Notes: a model not told the origin generated them from the letters alone. Positions 11,838 through 24,360 are shown, numbered from the stretch's first letter. The stretch is DNA of 64,000 bases from Ottelia alismoides (GCA_037367405.1 JAZKJV010011598.1:62001-126000); one strand, 5' to 3'. A program made the numbers and translations.

Positions 11838-14800
11838 ATGTCAGAAAACAAAGTTGATATGCCCTCCATCGATGCCTTCAAAGGTCCAGCGCCCATAGTC
11901 AAGATGGATGGGACGAATTACGAGCTCTGAGCGATACAGTTCATGAGTCTCATGAAGTCAAATGGTAAGAAGCGCAATCTTACCGAAGATGAGCCGGCAG
12001 AGAAGACTGGGTTTATGCCTCATGGGAGGCTGATGATTTGTATGCCAAGGTCTGGCTTTCAGGCACACTGACGATGGAGATTGCTAATGATGTACTCCAT
12101 CAGCCCACTACTAAGGCACTGTGGGACATCCTTGCCGCAGCATACTCGCAGAATAGAAATGAGACCAAGATCCTCCAACTCCAGCATGATATGTTTACGG
12201 TCAAGCAGAAAGACCGGCCTCTGCATTCGTTACATACATTCCTACGAGGGATGTTTAAGAAGCTTTACAGTATCATTCCCCTTACGGCGACTCCTGAGCA
12301 GCAGAAGACGTTCCGAAATGCTACAATGGTGGGGGTCTTGCTAGGCGCTTGACCAGAATATGATGCGTCTCGCTCGCAGATCCTGGTGGATGCTACTATT
12401 CCTCCAATGGAGAAGGTGTATCGAAGGCTCAACAGAATCACAGTTCCCTCTACTGCTAGTACTCCACCTCCTTCGGTGATGGCAGCTTCCAGAGGAAGAG
12501 GCTCCTCTTCTTCTTTTCGTAGCCGTGGACCTCATGGTCGAGGTGGCCGCTTCCATCAGCCATGCACCTTCTGTCATCGCTCTGGTCATAGGAGGATACA
12601 TGCTATTCTAAGCATAGTTTTCCTGCATCAGCCCGTGTAGCCGAGCACGTTGCGCCTCCATAGCCATCTACTTCAGATCATCGGTTTGAGGATCTTGTCG
12701 CCAAACTCCGTGATATCATGCCTCCTGTCTCTATTGACTCATCAGGAGGTCATTTGGACATAGCAGCTTCAGCCTCTTCCAGTACGTCAGCCCCAGCTAG
12801 CACATCAGGTAGTGCTTATGTCTTTACGTCCTGTCATAGTTTTGATGTTTCAGAATGGATTATGGACTCCGGTGTGACACATCATCTTTGTAGAGACAGA
12901 GATAAGCTTACATCATAGAGGGAGGTTTTGCCAAGGCGATCGGTAGTAATAGCAAATGGGACTCATTCCCCCATCATCAGGCATGGGGAGATCAGTTTGA
13001 CACCCTCTATGCGTCTACAAAATGTCTTGCATGCTTCAGATTTTTCAATGAACTTACTATATATAAGTCATATTACAAAGGATTTGCACCGTCGTGCTAT
13101 TTTTGATCCATCGTCTCTTATTTTTCAGGACATTCTCACGGGCAGGGTGATTGGTTGTGGCTATGAGCAGGATGGTCTCTGTCGATTGGTCCGAGCTTCC
13201 TATGCTGGTGTCTTATCTCGGTCCAATGGAACATTATCTCCTTTTACTTGGCATTTACGCTTTGGTCATCTCCCTCTTCAGAAGCTGCGTCATATCTAAC
13301 CCAGATTTCACCAAGTTCGTCTTTTCAATGTGAAGCAAGTCAATTGGGATAGCATCACAGATCTACTTTCCCTAGTCGTGAGTCTCAGAGCAGTCTCTCC
13401 CCTTTCGAGTTATTGCATGTTGACATTTGGGGTCCGAGTCGTGCCCCTAATCACCAGGGACACATGTTTTACCTAGTCATGGTTGATGATTTCTCTAGAT
13501 TGTCATGGATGTTTTTATTGAAGAATAAATCTGAAGCAGGGGATGTAATAAAAAATCTTATAAATGAAGTTCAGAATGTTTTTTCTTCTACTGTGAAAAT
13601 TGTGCGCACGGATAATGTCATGGAGTTTTGCACTCGTACTCTTTCACAATTCTTCTTGTCCCGCGGCATTATCCATCAAACGGCTTGTGCCTACACGTCT
13701 CAACGAAACGGTATTGCAGAGAGAAAACATCATCATCTTCTTGATATCACTCAGACTTTACTTATCCAGAGTCGTGCTCCTGTGTCTTTTGGGGGTGATG
13801 CTGTCCTTATGGCATGTTATCTGGTGAATCGTATGCCCTCCTCTGTCTTAGGTGAGAAAGTTCCTATTTCTGTTGAATTGTTCTCCCTAACTCCTCGTGT
13901 CTTTGGCTCAGTTGCTTTCGTACATCAACTCACTCTGGGGCTTGACAAGCTCTCACCTAGGGCTGTCAAGTGTGCATTTCTTGGGTACTCTCGTACTCAA
14001 AAGGGTTACCGATGCTATGATCTTGTGAACAAAAGATATTATGTTAGTGCCGATGTCACCTTCTTTGAGTCTGTGATGTACTTTTCGCCTACAGGTGACC
14101 GGTTGACTTCCTCTGATATTGAAGATGAGATTTATGTACCGCCTCCTCCTCTACGTCAGTCTGATCACATGCCAACTCCTACTGCTCCACCACCATCACC
14201 ACCACCATTTCTGCAACCATCAGTCCCACCTATACCGAGATTTTATACCCGTCGTCTGGTTCCTTCTCATGGAGGCTGTCATTCATCCACCACGCCCTAG
14301 GTATGTCCAGGTAATATTAGTAATGATGGGTCTGATAATGTGCAAGTACAGGGATCTTTGCAGGAGAATAACATACAGTGGGTACTGCTGATGATTTGGA
14401 TGTACCTATTTCCTTAAGGAAGTTAAAGCGGACGTGTGCATCCTATCCACTTGCTTCACAGGTTTCATTCCATTGCCTCACTGGTGATTTCCAGAGGTTT
14501 GCTGTGGCCTTATCTACAGTGGAGATACCACAGAATTATCAGGATGCCTTGAAGGATAGCTGATGGCGTTTAGCCATGGAGGAGGAAATGGTTGCTCTGC
14601 GGTCCCGTGGTACATGGAGCTTGATTGTTGCTCCCCTAGGAGCTTCTGTTGTCAGTTGTAAATGGGTCTTTACTGTCAAATATCATGCGGATGGCAGCCT
14701 TGATCGTTACAAAGCAAGGCTAGTGGCACGTGGATTCACTCAAACCTATGGCGTGGATTATATGGACATATTTTCTCTGGTTGCATGCCATTCCATTCTA

Positions 14801-15813
14801 CGTGTCCTTTAAGTCGCTGTGGTATGCGATTAACCCTTGTTTTAGCTTGATGTTAAGAATGCCTTTTTATATGGGGATATGCAGGAAAAAGTCTACATAC
14901 AGCAGCCTCCGGGGTTTGCTGTTGAGGGGGAGTGTTAGATGGTGTGTAGACTTCACAAGGCCATATATGGTCTTAAATAAAGTCTGCATGCATGGTTAAG
15001 AAGCTTTCATATTTAATTCAGAAGCAAGGGTTCAAAAGATCAAATGCTGATCACTCTTTGTTTGTTCAGAAGACTTCCAGAGGTACTGTTGTTATCATGG
15101 TATATGTTGATGATATACTTGTTACGGGAGATGCCATGCGTGGGATAAAGATGGCAAAAGCATTTCTAGGCCATCAGTTTGTGACTAAGGATCTTGGTAC
15201 CCTATGATACTTTTGGGATTGGAATTTGCTAGGAATGCACAGGGTCTTGTGATGACCCAAAGGAAGTATATTACAGATATGCTTGTTGAGACGGGCATGA
15301 TCGGGCGTCGACCATCGACTACTCCCATGGATCCTACATGAAGTTATATAAAGATGATACAGAGGAGGTTGACAGGAGAAGATTTAGAGAAATGGTGGGA
15401 AAGCTTCTCTATATTACTAGTGTTTGTTGGCAGTTCCTAGTTTCATGGAAAAAGCAAGAAACAGAAAGTGGCAACTAGATCTAGTGCTGAATCTGAGTAC
15501 AAGGCTATGGCGCAGGTGAGTACGAAGATGATGTGGGTTCGAGCCGTATCAGAAGATCTGCATATAGATGTACCTCTACCCATGCAATTACAATGTGACA
15601 ATAAACTAGCATTATTTATTGCTAATAATCCAGCATTTCATGAAAGAACGAAGCATATTGAGGTAGATTGCCACTATACCAGAGATATGATTCAGAAGGG
15701 CTTGATTTCTACTTCCCATGTTAGCAGACATCTTACCAAACCATTGCTCAGAGTGCCATCAGAAATGTTCTTCGAAGCTGAGCATGATTGACATCTATGC
15801 TCCATCTTGGGAG
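11838..15813 (+). pseudogene. Copia-1 gag-pol polyprotein, heavily mutated
   Basis: Gag begins at ATG 11838 and is broken early by a stop (ELWAI-type region reads ELstop near 11928). Remaining blocks in order: gag (12038-12352), protease with IMDSGVTHHLC (12860-12900), integrase from HVDIWGPSRAPN with the second catalytic Asp in VRTDN and Glu in GIAERKH (13413-13740), RT from [20 protein letters not shown] (14660-14720) and the YVDDILVTGD box (15101-15130), and RNase H from ATRSSAESEYKAMAQ (15468 onward). Near 15420 roughly 200 bp of the RT-RNase H junction is missing relative to copia-2. Many stops are TGA or TAG where relatives have Trp or Gln. Confidence 0.85.
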
Positions 15814-15963
15814 TGTAGAGATAGTTCTAGACTTTATGTACTTTTCCGTTATATTTATTTTCCTTATTCCACCTTATGTAGTTTATCCATAGGTTTTCTC
15901 TATATAAAAGAGCCTAGGATTTCTTGGAATAAAATTCTCTTCTCATTTTCCTTTCTCCCAACA
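15814..15963 (+). repeat. 3' LTR of copia-1
   Basis: This LTR starts TGTAGAGATAGTTCTAG directly after a G-rich polypurine remnant and ends CCCAACA. It shares the CTATATAAAAGAGCCTAGG core with the 5' LTR. Confidence 0.85.
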
Positions 15964-16828
15964 TCCCTTACCCCTTCCCCCCATTCTTATGATCTAAATA
16001 TCTTGAGAAATAATACGATTAATATTCAACCAAATTAAAACAAAGTGTTGCTGCTTTAATCTCAATCTGAAATTTAACCTAGAACCATATACATATTAGA
16101 CTCATTGAAGTGCTAAAATATAATTTACGTAAAATTACTCGTTTATTTACCAATATCACCTAGTCAAAATTTAAAGATACAAATGATAATATCATGAAGG
16201 GATTATTTGTACCGCACGGACGTTTTTTATTTGTATGATAAACACTGCACAATCGTAAAAAAACTTTCGAAAAAATGATGAATAGGAGCTTGGGATGGGC
16301 TACTTCACAAGGCGGGCATTGGAGAGGGAGATGTGCAAAAGTCTTTCAAATGGAGGACAAAGGTTAATAAATAACACATATCTCACCTTTATCCAATAAA
16401 TCAAAATCTTTCAGAGATAGAGATCAAGTCCTTACCTCATTCCACCTCTCTTTAAGCCACTAAAAGCAAAATGATGTCCTATTTTTTTACTTGTTTATTC
16501 CGTATCCCACGGTTTTCCACATTCTTTATTTCAAAAGGTAGTCTAGATCTCATAAAAAATTGCAATAACATAGTAAATGGCATAAACCACTTTTACCCTA
16601 TCTAGTATAAAAATAAATAGGGGGTATTTATGTAAAAGTCTCTAAAGGCAAACATAATTTTGATGCTTCACAAGCTTTAATAACAATATCAGTGTAGAAC
16701 ATTCCATGTACAAGGAAATGCCTGTTCGTTGCCTTCTGGAATTAAAATTTGGATCCAAATTGAAACATTGAAAATTTTTGAATATAACAAATTCTGACAG
16801 AAAATGCTGCAAATGAGATGGTCTTTAC
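15964..16828. other. Flank and probable 3' UTR side of the THO1-like gene
   Basis: No coding sequence was seen. Because the THO1-like gene ends at 16829 on the minus strand, the first 100-200 bases below that are its likely 3' UTR. I see no unambiguous polyadenylation signal. Confidence 0.4.
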
Positions 16829-17496
16829 TTATGTCACTCCCTCGGTGTCGTCATCTTCTTCAAGTTCACCCTCGGAACGACCACCATCCTGTCCTGCATC
16901 CATAACAGGGCTTTTCTTTTGAGCATCTTCCGGAGTCAATTCTCTACTCTGAGGCGTAGTTGCGGCTGTCGTATCTTCAATATCCACGGTGCCAGCTGTC
17001 GGTTCTAGTGTAACACCAGCATCCATCTCCACATTTCCAGTTGCAACCTTGCGAAAACGATAAAAATATGTTAAGACCAAACTTTTGAAGTTTCAGAGTG
17101 GACTAGGTAGCATCACAACAGCTTTCTTATGGTGATTTCTAAGCATCTGCTGTTAGTGCTGAAAAAATATGCATTGTAGAAACTAATGTGAATTCATATT
17201 CTGTTAGGTACCTGATTGTCCTCTGGTTGTGCTGCGCTACCTTTGCTTTCATCTTCACGTTTGGCACGTTTGGACCTCTCATTGGGCTTAGTATGGAGCT
17301 TAGAACGTATTTCAGGCGGTAGTAGCTCTGGTGGAACAACACCCTCGATACCCAGCTCAGTGAACTGCACCAAAAAAATTCACATTAGCAGACAATTCAT
17401 CCACCACCTCAAAGATGAATGGATACATAATCATACCCTTGAGAAGCCTTCCAGATCTTGTTTGGCAGAAAATCGGAGGCCCTTCCAACAGTAAAC
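16829..17496 (-). CDS. THO1: Three C-terminal exons of a THO complex subunit 1 (HPR1/THOC1)-like gene
   Basis: Three exons fit together in phase 0 on the minus strand: 17437-17496 (VYCWKGLRFSAKQDLEGFSR), 17212-17364 (starts FTELGIEGVVPPELLPPEIR, then a Lys/Arg-rich stretch) and 17047-16829 (acidic tail ending EGELEEDDDTEGVT and a stop). Their lengths are 60, 153 and 219 bp, all multiples of three. Introns have GTATGA...TGCAG and GTACCT...GCAAG borders. The order YxWKxLRF block, short bridging segment, basic patch and long acidic/Ser-Thr tail matches what I recall of the plant THOC1 C-terminus; THOC1 is a core subunit of the nuclear THO/TREX complex that couples transcription to mRNA export. 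The identification rests on memory of the family, not a search. Only about 143 residues are present; upstream exons lie beyond copia-2 or outside the window. No disabling mutation is visible. Confidence 0.6.
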
Positions 17497-17976
17497 CTAA
17501 ACTCAGACAGAGAAAGCTCATTACATAATGAATTGTAATCCAGCTAAGCTTGATCTATATGAGGATCCACATCTGCAGAGCCTTTGCTAAGTATACTCCT
17601 AAAATTCCGCTTACAGGTATAAAATGTTTCGTCAATTAATGGATGATTCTAGATATTTAAAAGTTTTTTTTGCTTCCATCCGTGGCAATATGCAAGTGCA
17701 GATGAAATGGGTTTGTGGATGTGAAAGAAAGGCTTGGTTTTATTGCACAAATCCTAGGAAGTAGACGAGACAAGTAAACGAAACCCAAAAGAAAAAGTAA
17801 ACTATCAGCAAGCTAATAAAAACTAGAAACCCTTCACTAAGTTAGATGCCAATCGTTAGTCGCATAAAAAAATGATAAATTACATAAAATGACAAAGTTC
17901 AAGGTGAATATATAAAACGTCCTGATATAAAAATCTTAACATTTTGGAATCAAGATCTGCATAACAGTTTGTTAAT
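17497..17976 (-). other. Intron sequence of the THO1-like gene
   Basis: This is AT-rich, non-coding sequence upstream (in gene sense) of the YCWKGLRF exon, whose acceptor reads GAGTTTAG at 17497-17504. It is interrupted at 17977 by copia-2 and resumes at 22950. No further exon was recognised. Confidence 0.5.
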
Positions 17977-18120
17977 GGTAAACATATATTAGTTTCCTTT
18001 GTATTTCTCTGCTATTTTTCTTTTCTGCCGTATGCTTTATGTAATTTACCCATAGGCTACTCTCCTATATAAGAGAGCCTAGGGCTGATGGAATAAACAA
18101 CTCTTCTATTTTTCCCAACA
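17977..18120 (+). repeat. 5' LTR of copia-2
   Basis: This is a 144-bp LTR; its first base is G instead of T. The promoter region has CTCCTATATAAGAGAGCC and the end is TTTCCCAACA. Confidence 0.92.
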
Positions 18121-18137
18121 TGGTATCAGAGCGACGG
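18121..18137 (+). promoter_or_regulatory. Primer binding site of copia-2
   Basis: TGGTATCAGAGCGACGG follows the LTR directly. It is complementary to the 3' end of initiator tRNA-Met, the usual primer for plant copia reverse transcription. Confidence 0.9.
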
Positions 18138-18174
18138 TCCTAAACCGGAGTTCTCGAAACCATAACCCTATCCC

Positions 18175-18440
18175 TACCCCACCCGCGTGCCTCTCTCTCT
18201 CCGCCGTCGGCGCATACCCGCGCCCCCTGCGCCTCCGTGCGTGCGCCCGCAAGCCTGCGCCCTCGCCCTCGCGCGCCTGCGTCCTCGCCCTCGCGCGCCT
18301 GCGCACCTGCGCCCTCGCCCTCGCCCTTGCGCCTGCGCGCACTCGCGCCCTCGCGCTAGCGCGCCTGCGTGCTCCAACGCGCTCCAGCGCCATCCTGTGC
18401 GCACCAGCGCACACCTGTGCCCTCCAGCGGGCACCTTAGA
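18175..18440 (+). repeat. GC-rich imperfect repeats in the copia-2 leader
   Basis: Irregular repeats of GCGCC, CTCGCCCTCGC and GCGCGCCTGC fill the untranslated leader between the PBS and the gag start. Overlapping long ORFs on both strands are by-products of this composition. Confidence 0.8.
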
Positions 18441-18601
18441 GCCCTGTGCATGTGCCCTTGAATCAGCCCTACATCTCTAGAGCACACACCGTCAACTAAA
18501 TGGGTTTGGTTGCTTGAGGTCTACACATGCAACTAAACCCGTCTATGTCCGTGTAGACGAATCTTATCTTCAGTCCGTCTCTCCAGTCTTCGATTTCCAG
18601 T

Positions 18602-21600
18602 ATGTCAGAAAGCAAGGCGGATATTCCATCTATTGGCGCCTTTCGTGGTCCAGCGCCTATCGTAAAGATGGATGGTATGAACTATGAACCGTGGGCGATG
18701 CAGTTCATGAGTATGATGAAGTCAACTGGTAAGAAGCACATTCTTACCGAAGAAGAGCCTGCTGAGAAGACTGGAGCCAATGCCTCATGGGAGGCCGATG
18801 ACGCATACGCCGAAGTCTGGTTATCTGGAACTTTGGCGATCGAGATTGCCAATGATATTCTACATCAGCCCACAGCCAAAGACATGTGGGATATTCTGGT
18901 GGCCACATACTCTCAAGCGAAGAATGAGACAAAGATTCTGCAACTCCAGCATGATATATTCACTATAAAGCAGAATGGTCGCCCTCTACATTCACTCTAC
19001 ACATCCCTACGAGGGATGTTCGAGAAGCTATACAGCTTTATGCCCCTGACAGCCACGCCAGAGCAACAGAAAACCTACCAGAATGCGACTATGGTGGGCG
19101 TTTTCCTTGCTGCACTTGATCCCGAGTATGAGGCGGCACGATCCCAGATCTTTGCCGATTCTACTATTCCTCCCATGGAGGAAGCCTTTCACAGACTGAG
19201 CTGCATCACCGTCCCTTCTACGGCCACAAATCAGAATGCTTCAGCCATGGCCGCCAACAGGGGCCGTGGATTTCATCATCAGACCCGTGGACGTGGACCT
19301 CATGGCAGAGGAGGCCGTACTCGGCCAACATGTACCTACTGCCATCGCGTCGGACACAATGAAGACACATGCTACTCTAAGCATGGATTTCCTGCATCTG
19401 CACGAGTCGCCGAGCAGATAGAGCCTCCATCTGCTGCCTCTTTGGATCAGCGGTTTGATGATCTAGTTGCCCGTCTAAGGGGCATTATTCCGCCATCTGG
19501 CCCACCACCCACTACTGAGAATCAATCTGATGCTGCTGCATCTGCCTCTGCGTCTACCAGTGCATCAGGTAGTATACTTGCATTTACCAGTAGTAGATCA
19601 GATACTTTACCTTGGATTATGGACTCGGGAGCCACACATCATCTATGTGGCGATCAGAGTTTACTTACAAGATACACTCAGATCCCTCCAGGCCGAACGG
19701 TGGTCATTGCCAATGGTACACATTCCCCAATTGCTGGTCAGGGGGAGATTAGACTGACATCTTCTATGCAGCTCAAGAATGTGTTACATGCGCCTGATTT
19801 TTCAATGAATTTATTATCAATCAGTCAGATTACAAAGGATTTACAATGTCGGGCAATTTTTGATCCATCTTCTCTTGTTTTTCAGGACATCCTTACGGGC
19901 AATGTGATTGGTCGTGGCTATGAGCAAGGAGGCCTCTATCGCCTCAATCAGACTCTCTTTGCTGGAACTTCATCCCTACCTACTGGACCCGTTTCTCCTA
20001 TGCTGTGGCATATGTGCTTTGGACATCTACCGCTTCAGAAGTTGCGTCGTGTGTTACCCCAGGGTCTGCCTCACACATCCATCCAATGTGAGGCTTGTCA
20101 GTTGGAAAAGCATCACCGGTCTACCTTTCCCAGTCGTCCGGGTCGGAGTAGTACCTCCAAGTTTGAATTATTTCATATTGATATCTGGGGTCCCAGTCGT
20201 GTTCCTGATCATCAGGGACACATATTTTGTATAGTTATTGTGGATGACTTCTCTCGTGTGTCATGGGTATTTTTGTTGAAAAATAAATCTGAAGCAGGGA
20301 ATATTATTATCCATTTTCTTAATGAGATTCGTAATGTTTTCTCCACATCTGTTAAAATTGTGAGAAGTGATAATGCCCTGGAATTGTGTACTCATGTCCT
20401 AGCCAATTACTACTCATCCCAAGGGATTATCCATCAGACATCCTGTGCTTATACCTCTCAACAAAATGGGATCGCTGAAAGGAAACATCGCCACTTACTA
20501 GATGTCACCAGGTCACTTCTTATACAGAGTCATGCTCCTTATTCTTACTGGGGTGACGCGGTTCTCACAGCATGCTACCTAATAAATCGTATGCCGTCCT
20601 CTGTTCTAGGTGAACAGATTCCTTTCTCCCTTATCTTTTATGGTAAGGATCTGTTTTCCCTTACTCCTCGTGTGTTTGGTTTGGTTGTCTTTGTCCACCA
20701 GTTGTCTCCAGGTACTGACAAGCTCTCTCCTAGGGCTGTCAAGTGTGTGTTTGTTGGGTACTCCAGAACTCAAAAGGGGTACAAGTGCTTTGATCCATTG
20801 CGCAGGCGGTATATTGTTAGTGCAGATGTTACATTTTTTGAATCCGTAATGTATTTTTCATCCTCAGGTGATCAACTGCTACCTCCAGTTACTACCGATG
20901 CCATCTATATGACACCACCACATCCAGTACCACCACCACCACCACCACCAGTTACTATCCCTGTGTCACCACTACCATTTCATTATACCCGCAGGCCTAC
21001 TCCAGCTCATGGTCATGAATCATCACCTAGCTCGCCTAAGGTATGTGCTGAAGATATTACTCTTGATGGATCTAATGATGTTTCTGAGCAGGATATGTTG
21101 CAGAGGACAGATGAGGACACATCCGATTTAGATGTTCCTATTGCTATACGCAAATCGAAGAGGAGATGCGCCACATATCCTTTAGCAGCTTCTGTGTCAT
21201 TTGAACGACTATCTGGGGATTTCAGGGACTTTGTGGTTGCCTTGTCAGCTGTAGATATTCCACGGAATTACCAAGACGCTCTGAAGGATAGTAGATGGTG
21301 TCTAGCAATGGAGGAAGAAATGGCAGCACTTCAATCTAGGGGAACTTGGAGTCTAGTTCCTATACCTGCAGATGTGTCCCCAGTGACCTGCAAGTGGGTA
21401 TTTACAGTCAAGCAGAATACATATGGCAGTATTGACAGATACAAGGCTCGCCTTGTTGCTCGTGGCTTTACACAGACATACGGGGTGGATTATCTTGATA
21501 CGTTCTCGCCAGTAGCCTGTCATTCTACCCTACGGATCTTGCTGTCAGTTGCGGTTACTCGAGAGTGACCGCTATATCAGTTGGATGTGAAGAATGCGTT

Positions 21601-22793
21601 CTTATATGGTGACTTACAGGAGGAAGTCTACATACAACAACCACCCGGTTTTGCTGTTGAGGGGGAGTGTTCTAAGGTGTGCAGACTTCATAAGGCTATC
21701 TATGGCCTTAAGCAGAGCCCCGGAGCATGATTTCAGAAGCTCTCATACCTCTTTGAAAAACAGGGATACAAACGCTCTAATGCTGATCATTCCTTGTTTG
21801 TACTAAAGACTTCAAGAGGTATTATTGTAATCATGGTTTATGTAGATGACATCTTGATTATAGGAGATGATGAACAAGGAATAAAAAAGCCGAAAGAAAA
21901 GCTGGGTAGCGAATTTGACACTAAGAACCTTGGAGTCCTTAGATATTTTCTGGGGCTGGAGTTTGCCAGAAATCCGTATGGGCTAGTAATGTCGCAGAGA
22001 AAATATGTTACGGACCTATTAAGTGAAACAGGTATGCTTGGGTGCCGACCTGCTACAACACCAATAGACCCTAGCATGAAGCTATATGATGATGATACAG
22101 AGGAGGTGGACAGGAGAAGATACAGAGAACTGGTAGGCAAATTGTTGTACGTCACGATCACTAGGCCCGATATATCCTTTGCAGTGAGTCGTGTGAGCCA
22201 GTTCATGGAGCAACCACGTCAGGTTCATATGGATGCTAATACATATGATACCCAAGTACCTCAAATCATCTCCAGGTGCAGGTTTGCTATTCAAGAAAGG
22301 CAAGGGGATCTCTATCTCAGCATGTGCAGATGCAGACTATGCAGGTTATCCCAAGGATAGGAAGTCCACCTCTGGGTTTGCGGTTTACGTTGGAGATTCT
22401 CTAATCTCATGGAGGAGCAAGAAACAAACTGTGGTAGCCAGGTCTAGTGCTGGATCTGAATATAGGGCTATGGCTCAGGCTAGCACAGAAATGATGTGGG
22501 TAAAGGCTGTACTTACAGATCTATGTATAGACGTACCACTTCCTATGACCTTAGAATGTGACAATCAGGCAGCCCAGTTCATTGCAAACAATCCAGCATT
22601 CCATGAGCGAACCAAGCACATTGAAGTGGACTGTCACTTCATACGTGACATGATTCAGAAGGGATTCATTGCTACATCTCATGTTACTTCAGAAAATCAA
22701 ACTGCAGATATATTCACCAAGGCATTACTACGAGGCCCATTCCAGAAGTGTGCGTCCAAGCTGAGCATGATTGATATCTATGCTCCATCTTGA
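18602..22793 (+). pseudogene. Copia-2 gag-pol polyprotein with few late lesions
   Basis: The frame is open from ATG 18602 to 21568. Domains in order: gag (residues 1-200), CCHC zinc knuckle [14 protein letters not shown] (near residue 245), protease [11 protein letters not shown] (near 340), integrase with HHCC remnants, catalytic VRSDN and GIAERKH (480-640), a proline-rich linker, and the first half of RT with CKWVFTVK and [12 protein letters not shown] at 21566 replaces a conserved Trp. RT continues in 21594-21730, then 21794-22360 with the YVDDILIIGDD catalytic box. An insertion near 22240 shifts the frame, and RNase H follows at 22233-22793 (ADADYAGYPKDRKSTSG) through the terminal IDIYAPS. 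The element cannot make a complete polyprotein without suppression but was active recently. Confidence 0.93.
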
Positions 22794-22800
22794 GGGGGAG

Positions 22801-22944
22801 TGTAAACATATATTAGTTTCCTTTGTATTTCTCTGCTATTTTTCTTTTCTGCCGTATGCTTTACGTAATTTATCCATAGGCTACTCTCCTATATAAGAGA
22901 GCCTAGGGCTGATGGAATAAACAACTCTTCTATTTTTCCCAACA
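22801..22944 (+). repeat. 3' LTR of copia-2
   Basis: The LTR begins TGTAAACATATATTAG immediately after the polypurine tract and ends CCCAACA before the TTAAT duplication. Confidence 0.93.
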
Positions 22945-22949
22945 TTAAT

Positions 22950-23530
22950 GATATGCTAATTTTTTCCATGAAAATGACACTGTACTTAATGACTTACATA
23001 ATTTAAGGTTTTGATAAATAGTGTCTGATTAACTAAAGTATGCCATATATACAAGAAAATTAATGACGATATATAACTAACCAAATCCGTTTATCAAAAC
23101 CTTAAATTGCATAAATCTTACTCGCAAATTCAGATATGTTGTTTCCTTGGAAAATATACCATCAATCATCTGCTAAAATGCTGAAATCAAGGTCCCAGAA
23201 CGTTAAATGTTTTATCAGGGCCATTTCGTATATATACCCCAAACTTTGAGTTCCTTTTTTTAAAAATTATCCAAAATGTAACGACTTTGTCGAACCTTCA
23301 GAATAAATCGGAATGGTGATATTTCCCCTACAATGTTGTTGGCACTCACTCATTAAAGTCGGGATTTTGAGCAATATCAGTAGAGCAACTGTCACAAAGG
23401 ATAATAATACAAAGAACGACTCCTGAAATAGGTTCACTTAAAAGAAAAAACCCCGCATAATTTCAAAAGGTTTATGAACTATACCATGATATTTGTCAAC
23501 ATCGATCAAAGAAAATCTGCTTGTTGTTAG
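22950..23530. other. AT-rich sequence continuing the interrupted intron
   Basis: The TTAAT-flanked insertion of copia-2 shows that this joins 17976. I looked for further THO1-like coding blocks on the minus strand and saw none. Confidence 0.4.
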
Positions 23531-23762
23531 TGTGTCAAGACAAGAAACCACACACAAGACACAAGATTTTTGTGGAAACCTTCCTAACGGGAAAGGAAAA
23601 CCATGGGGGAACTGATCTTGTTGCTCACAGCAACAAGAACCTTCTTTTTTTTCTTTTTCATATCACAAAGCCAAGGTGGGGGCGAGTTACAAGAGTAGAA
23701 CCCAAGAGGATAAATGGATCGACACCCATGATCCATTGACCCATAAGCCAAATAACTCAACA
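23531..23762 (-). repeat. LTR of a different copia family
   Basis: The plus strand reads TGTGTCAAGACAAG at one end and AACTCAACA at the other, so the minus-strand LTR is TGTTGAGTT...TTGACACA, 232 bp with TG...CA ends. It adjoins the end of a minus-strand RNase H fragment, as a 3' LTR should. Confidence 0.7.
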
Positions 23763-24360
23763 CTCCCCACTCAAGTTGGGCATTGAGATTGTACATGCCA
23801 AACTTGCCCACATTCTTCACAAAACTAGTCAGTGGAAAGCCCCTTGGTGAAGATATCAACCACTTGATCTTCGGATTTAATGTACAGCAAAACAAGCTCC
23901 TTGGAGTCAATTCTCTTTCTGATAACGTAACGGTCGATCTCCACATGCTTGGTTCGGTCATGCAAAACTGGATTGTTGGAAAGATTTATAGCAACCTTAT
24001 TCTCATATAATAGCTTCATGGATTCATTCCGATGTCGGTCAAAATAGTCTTTAGCCATAACATCTCTGTAACACCCATAGACACAACCCTATATTCAGCT
24101 TCATCACTAGATCTGGCACAAACTGGTTGACGTTTGCTTCTCCAAATCACTAGGTTGCCACCAAGAAATATGCAATATCCAGCAGTAGACCTTCTTGTAT
24201 CTATGCACCCAACCCAATCAGCATCATTGTATCCTTCAATCTCCATCTTTGTGTTTTTTATATAAAGAGACCTTTTCCAGGATCCTTCTTTATGTAACAC
24301 AAGATACACTCTGCAACCTTCATGTGAATAACACAACCGATCTCTTCTGCTCAACGCAAA
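23763..24360 (-). pseudogene. Copia RNase H fragment, second family
   Basis: The minus-strand product has the RNase H segment IEGYNDADWVGCIDTRRSTA, then SDEAEYRVVSMGVTEMLWL and, after a frame change near 24030, NNPVLHDRTKHVEIDRYVIR and the terminal DQVVDIFTKGLSTD. These are hallmarks of the copia polyprotein C-terminus. Wording differs from copia-1 to -4, so this is another lineage. RT, integrase and the 5' LTR are absent; the fragment stops at about 24360 against a LINE remnant. Confidence 0.85.

Larger units (their letters stand above)
11319..15963 (+). mobile_element. Copia-1: decayed short-LTR Ty1/copia element
   Basis: This 4.6-kb element is bounded by 150-bp LTRs (11319-11468 and 15814-15963) and a near-matching 5-bp flank (GCCCT before, TCCCT after). 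The short LTRs, the leader followed by a gag start MSEN-type, and the RT and IN motifs place it in the same family as copia-2, -3 and -4, most likely the Ale/Retrofit lineage of plant copia (inference from LTR length and motif style). The primer site after the 5' LTR reads TAGAATCAGAGCC, a mutated form of TGGTATCAGAGCC. Confidence 0.9.
17977..22944 (+). mobile_element. Copia-2: nearly full-length short-LTR Ty1/copia element in the THO1-like intron
   Basis: Five-bp target duplications TTAAT (17972-17976 and 22945-22949) flank 144-bp LTRs that differ at about three positions by eye, so the insertion is fairly recent. The element is antisense to the THO1-like exons. It contains a PBS, a GC-rich leader, a 988-codon open gag-PR-IN-RT frame and a damaged RT-RNase H end, with the polypurine tract GAGGGGGAG at 22792-22800. 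Confidence 0.95.

Noticed and set aside
16829..17080. Taking the single open frame at 16829-17080 as a small independent gene starting at its Met
   Set aside because: Its first part lies in an intron; acceptor and phase fit the upstream exons 17212-17364 and 17437-17496, so it is the last exon of a larger gene.
18106..18480. Overlapping long ORFs on both strands rich in Arg/Ala/Pro
   Set aside because: They lie in the GC-rich repetitive leader of copia-2 between PBS and gag; openness follows from low stop-codon density in such composition.
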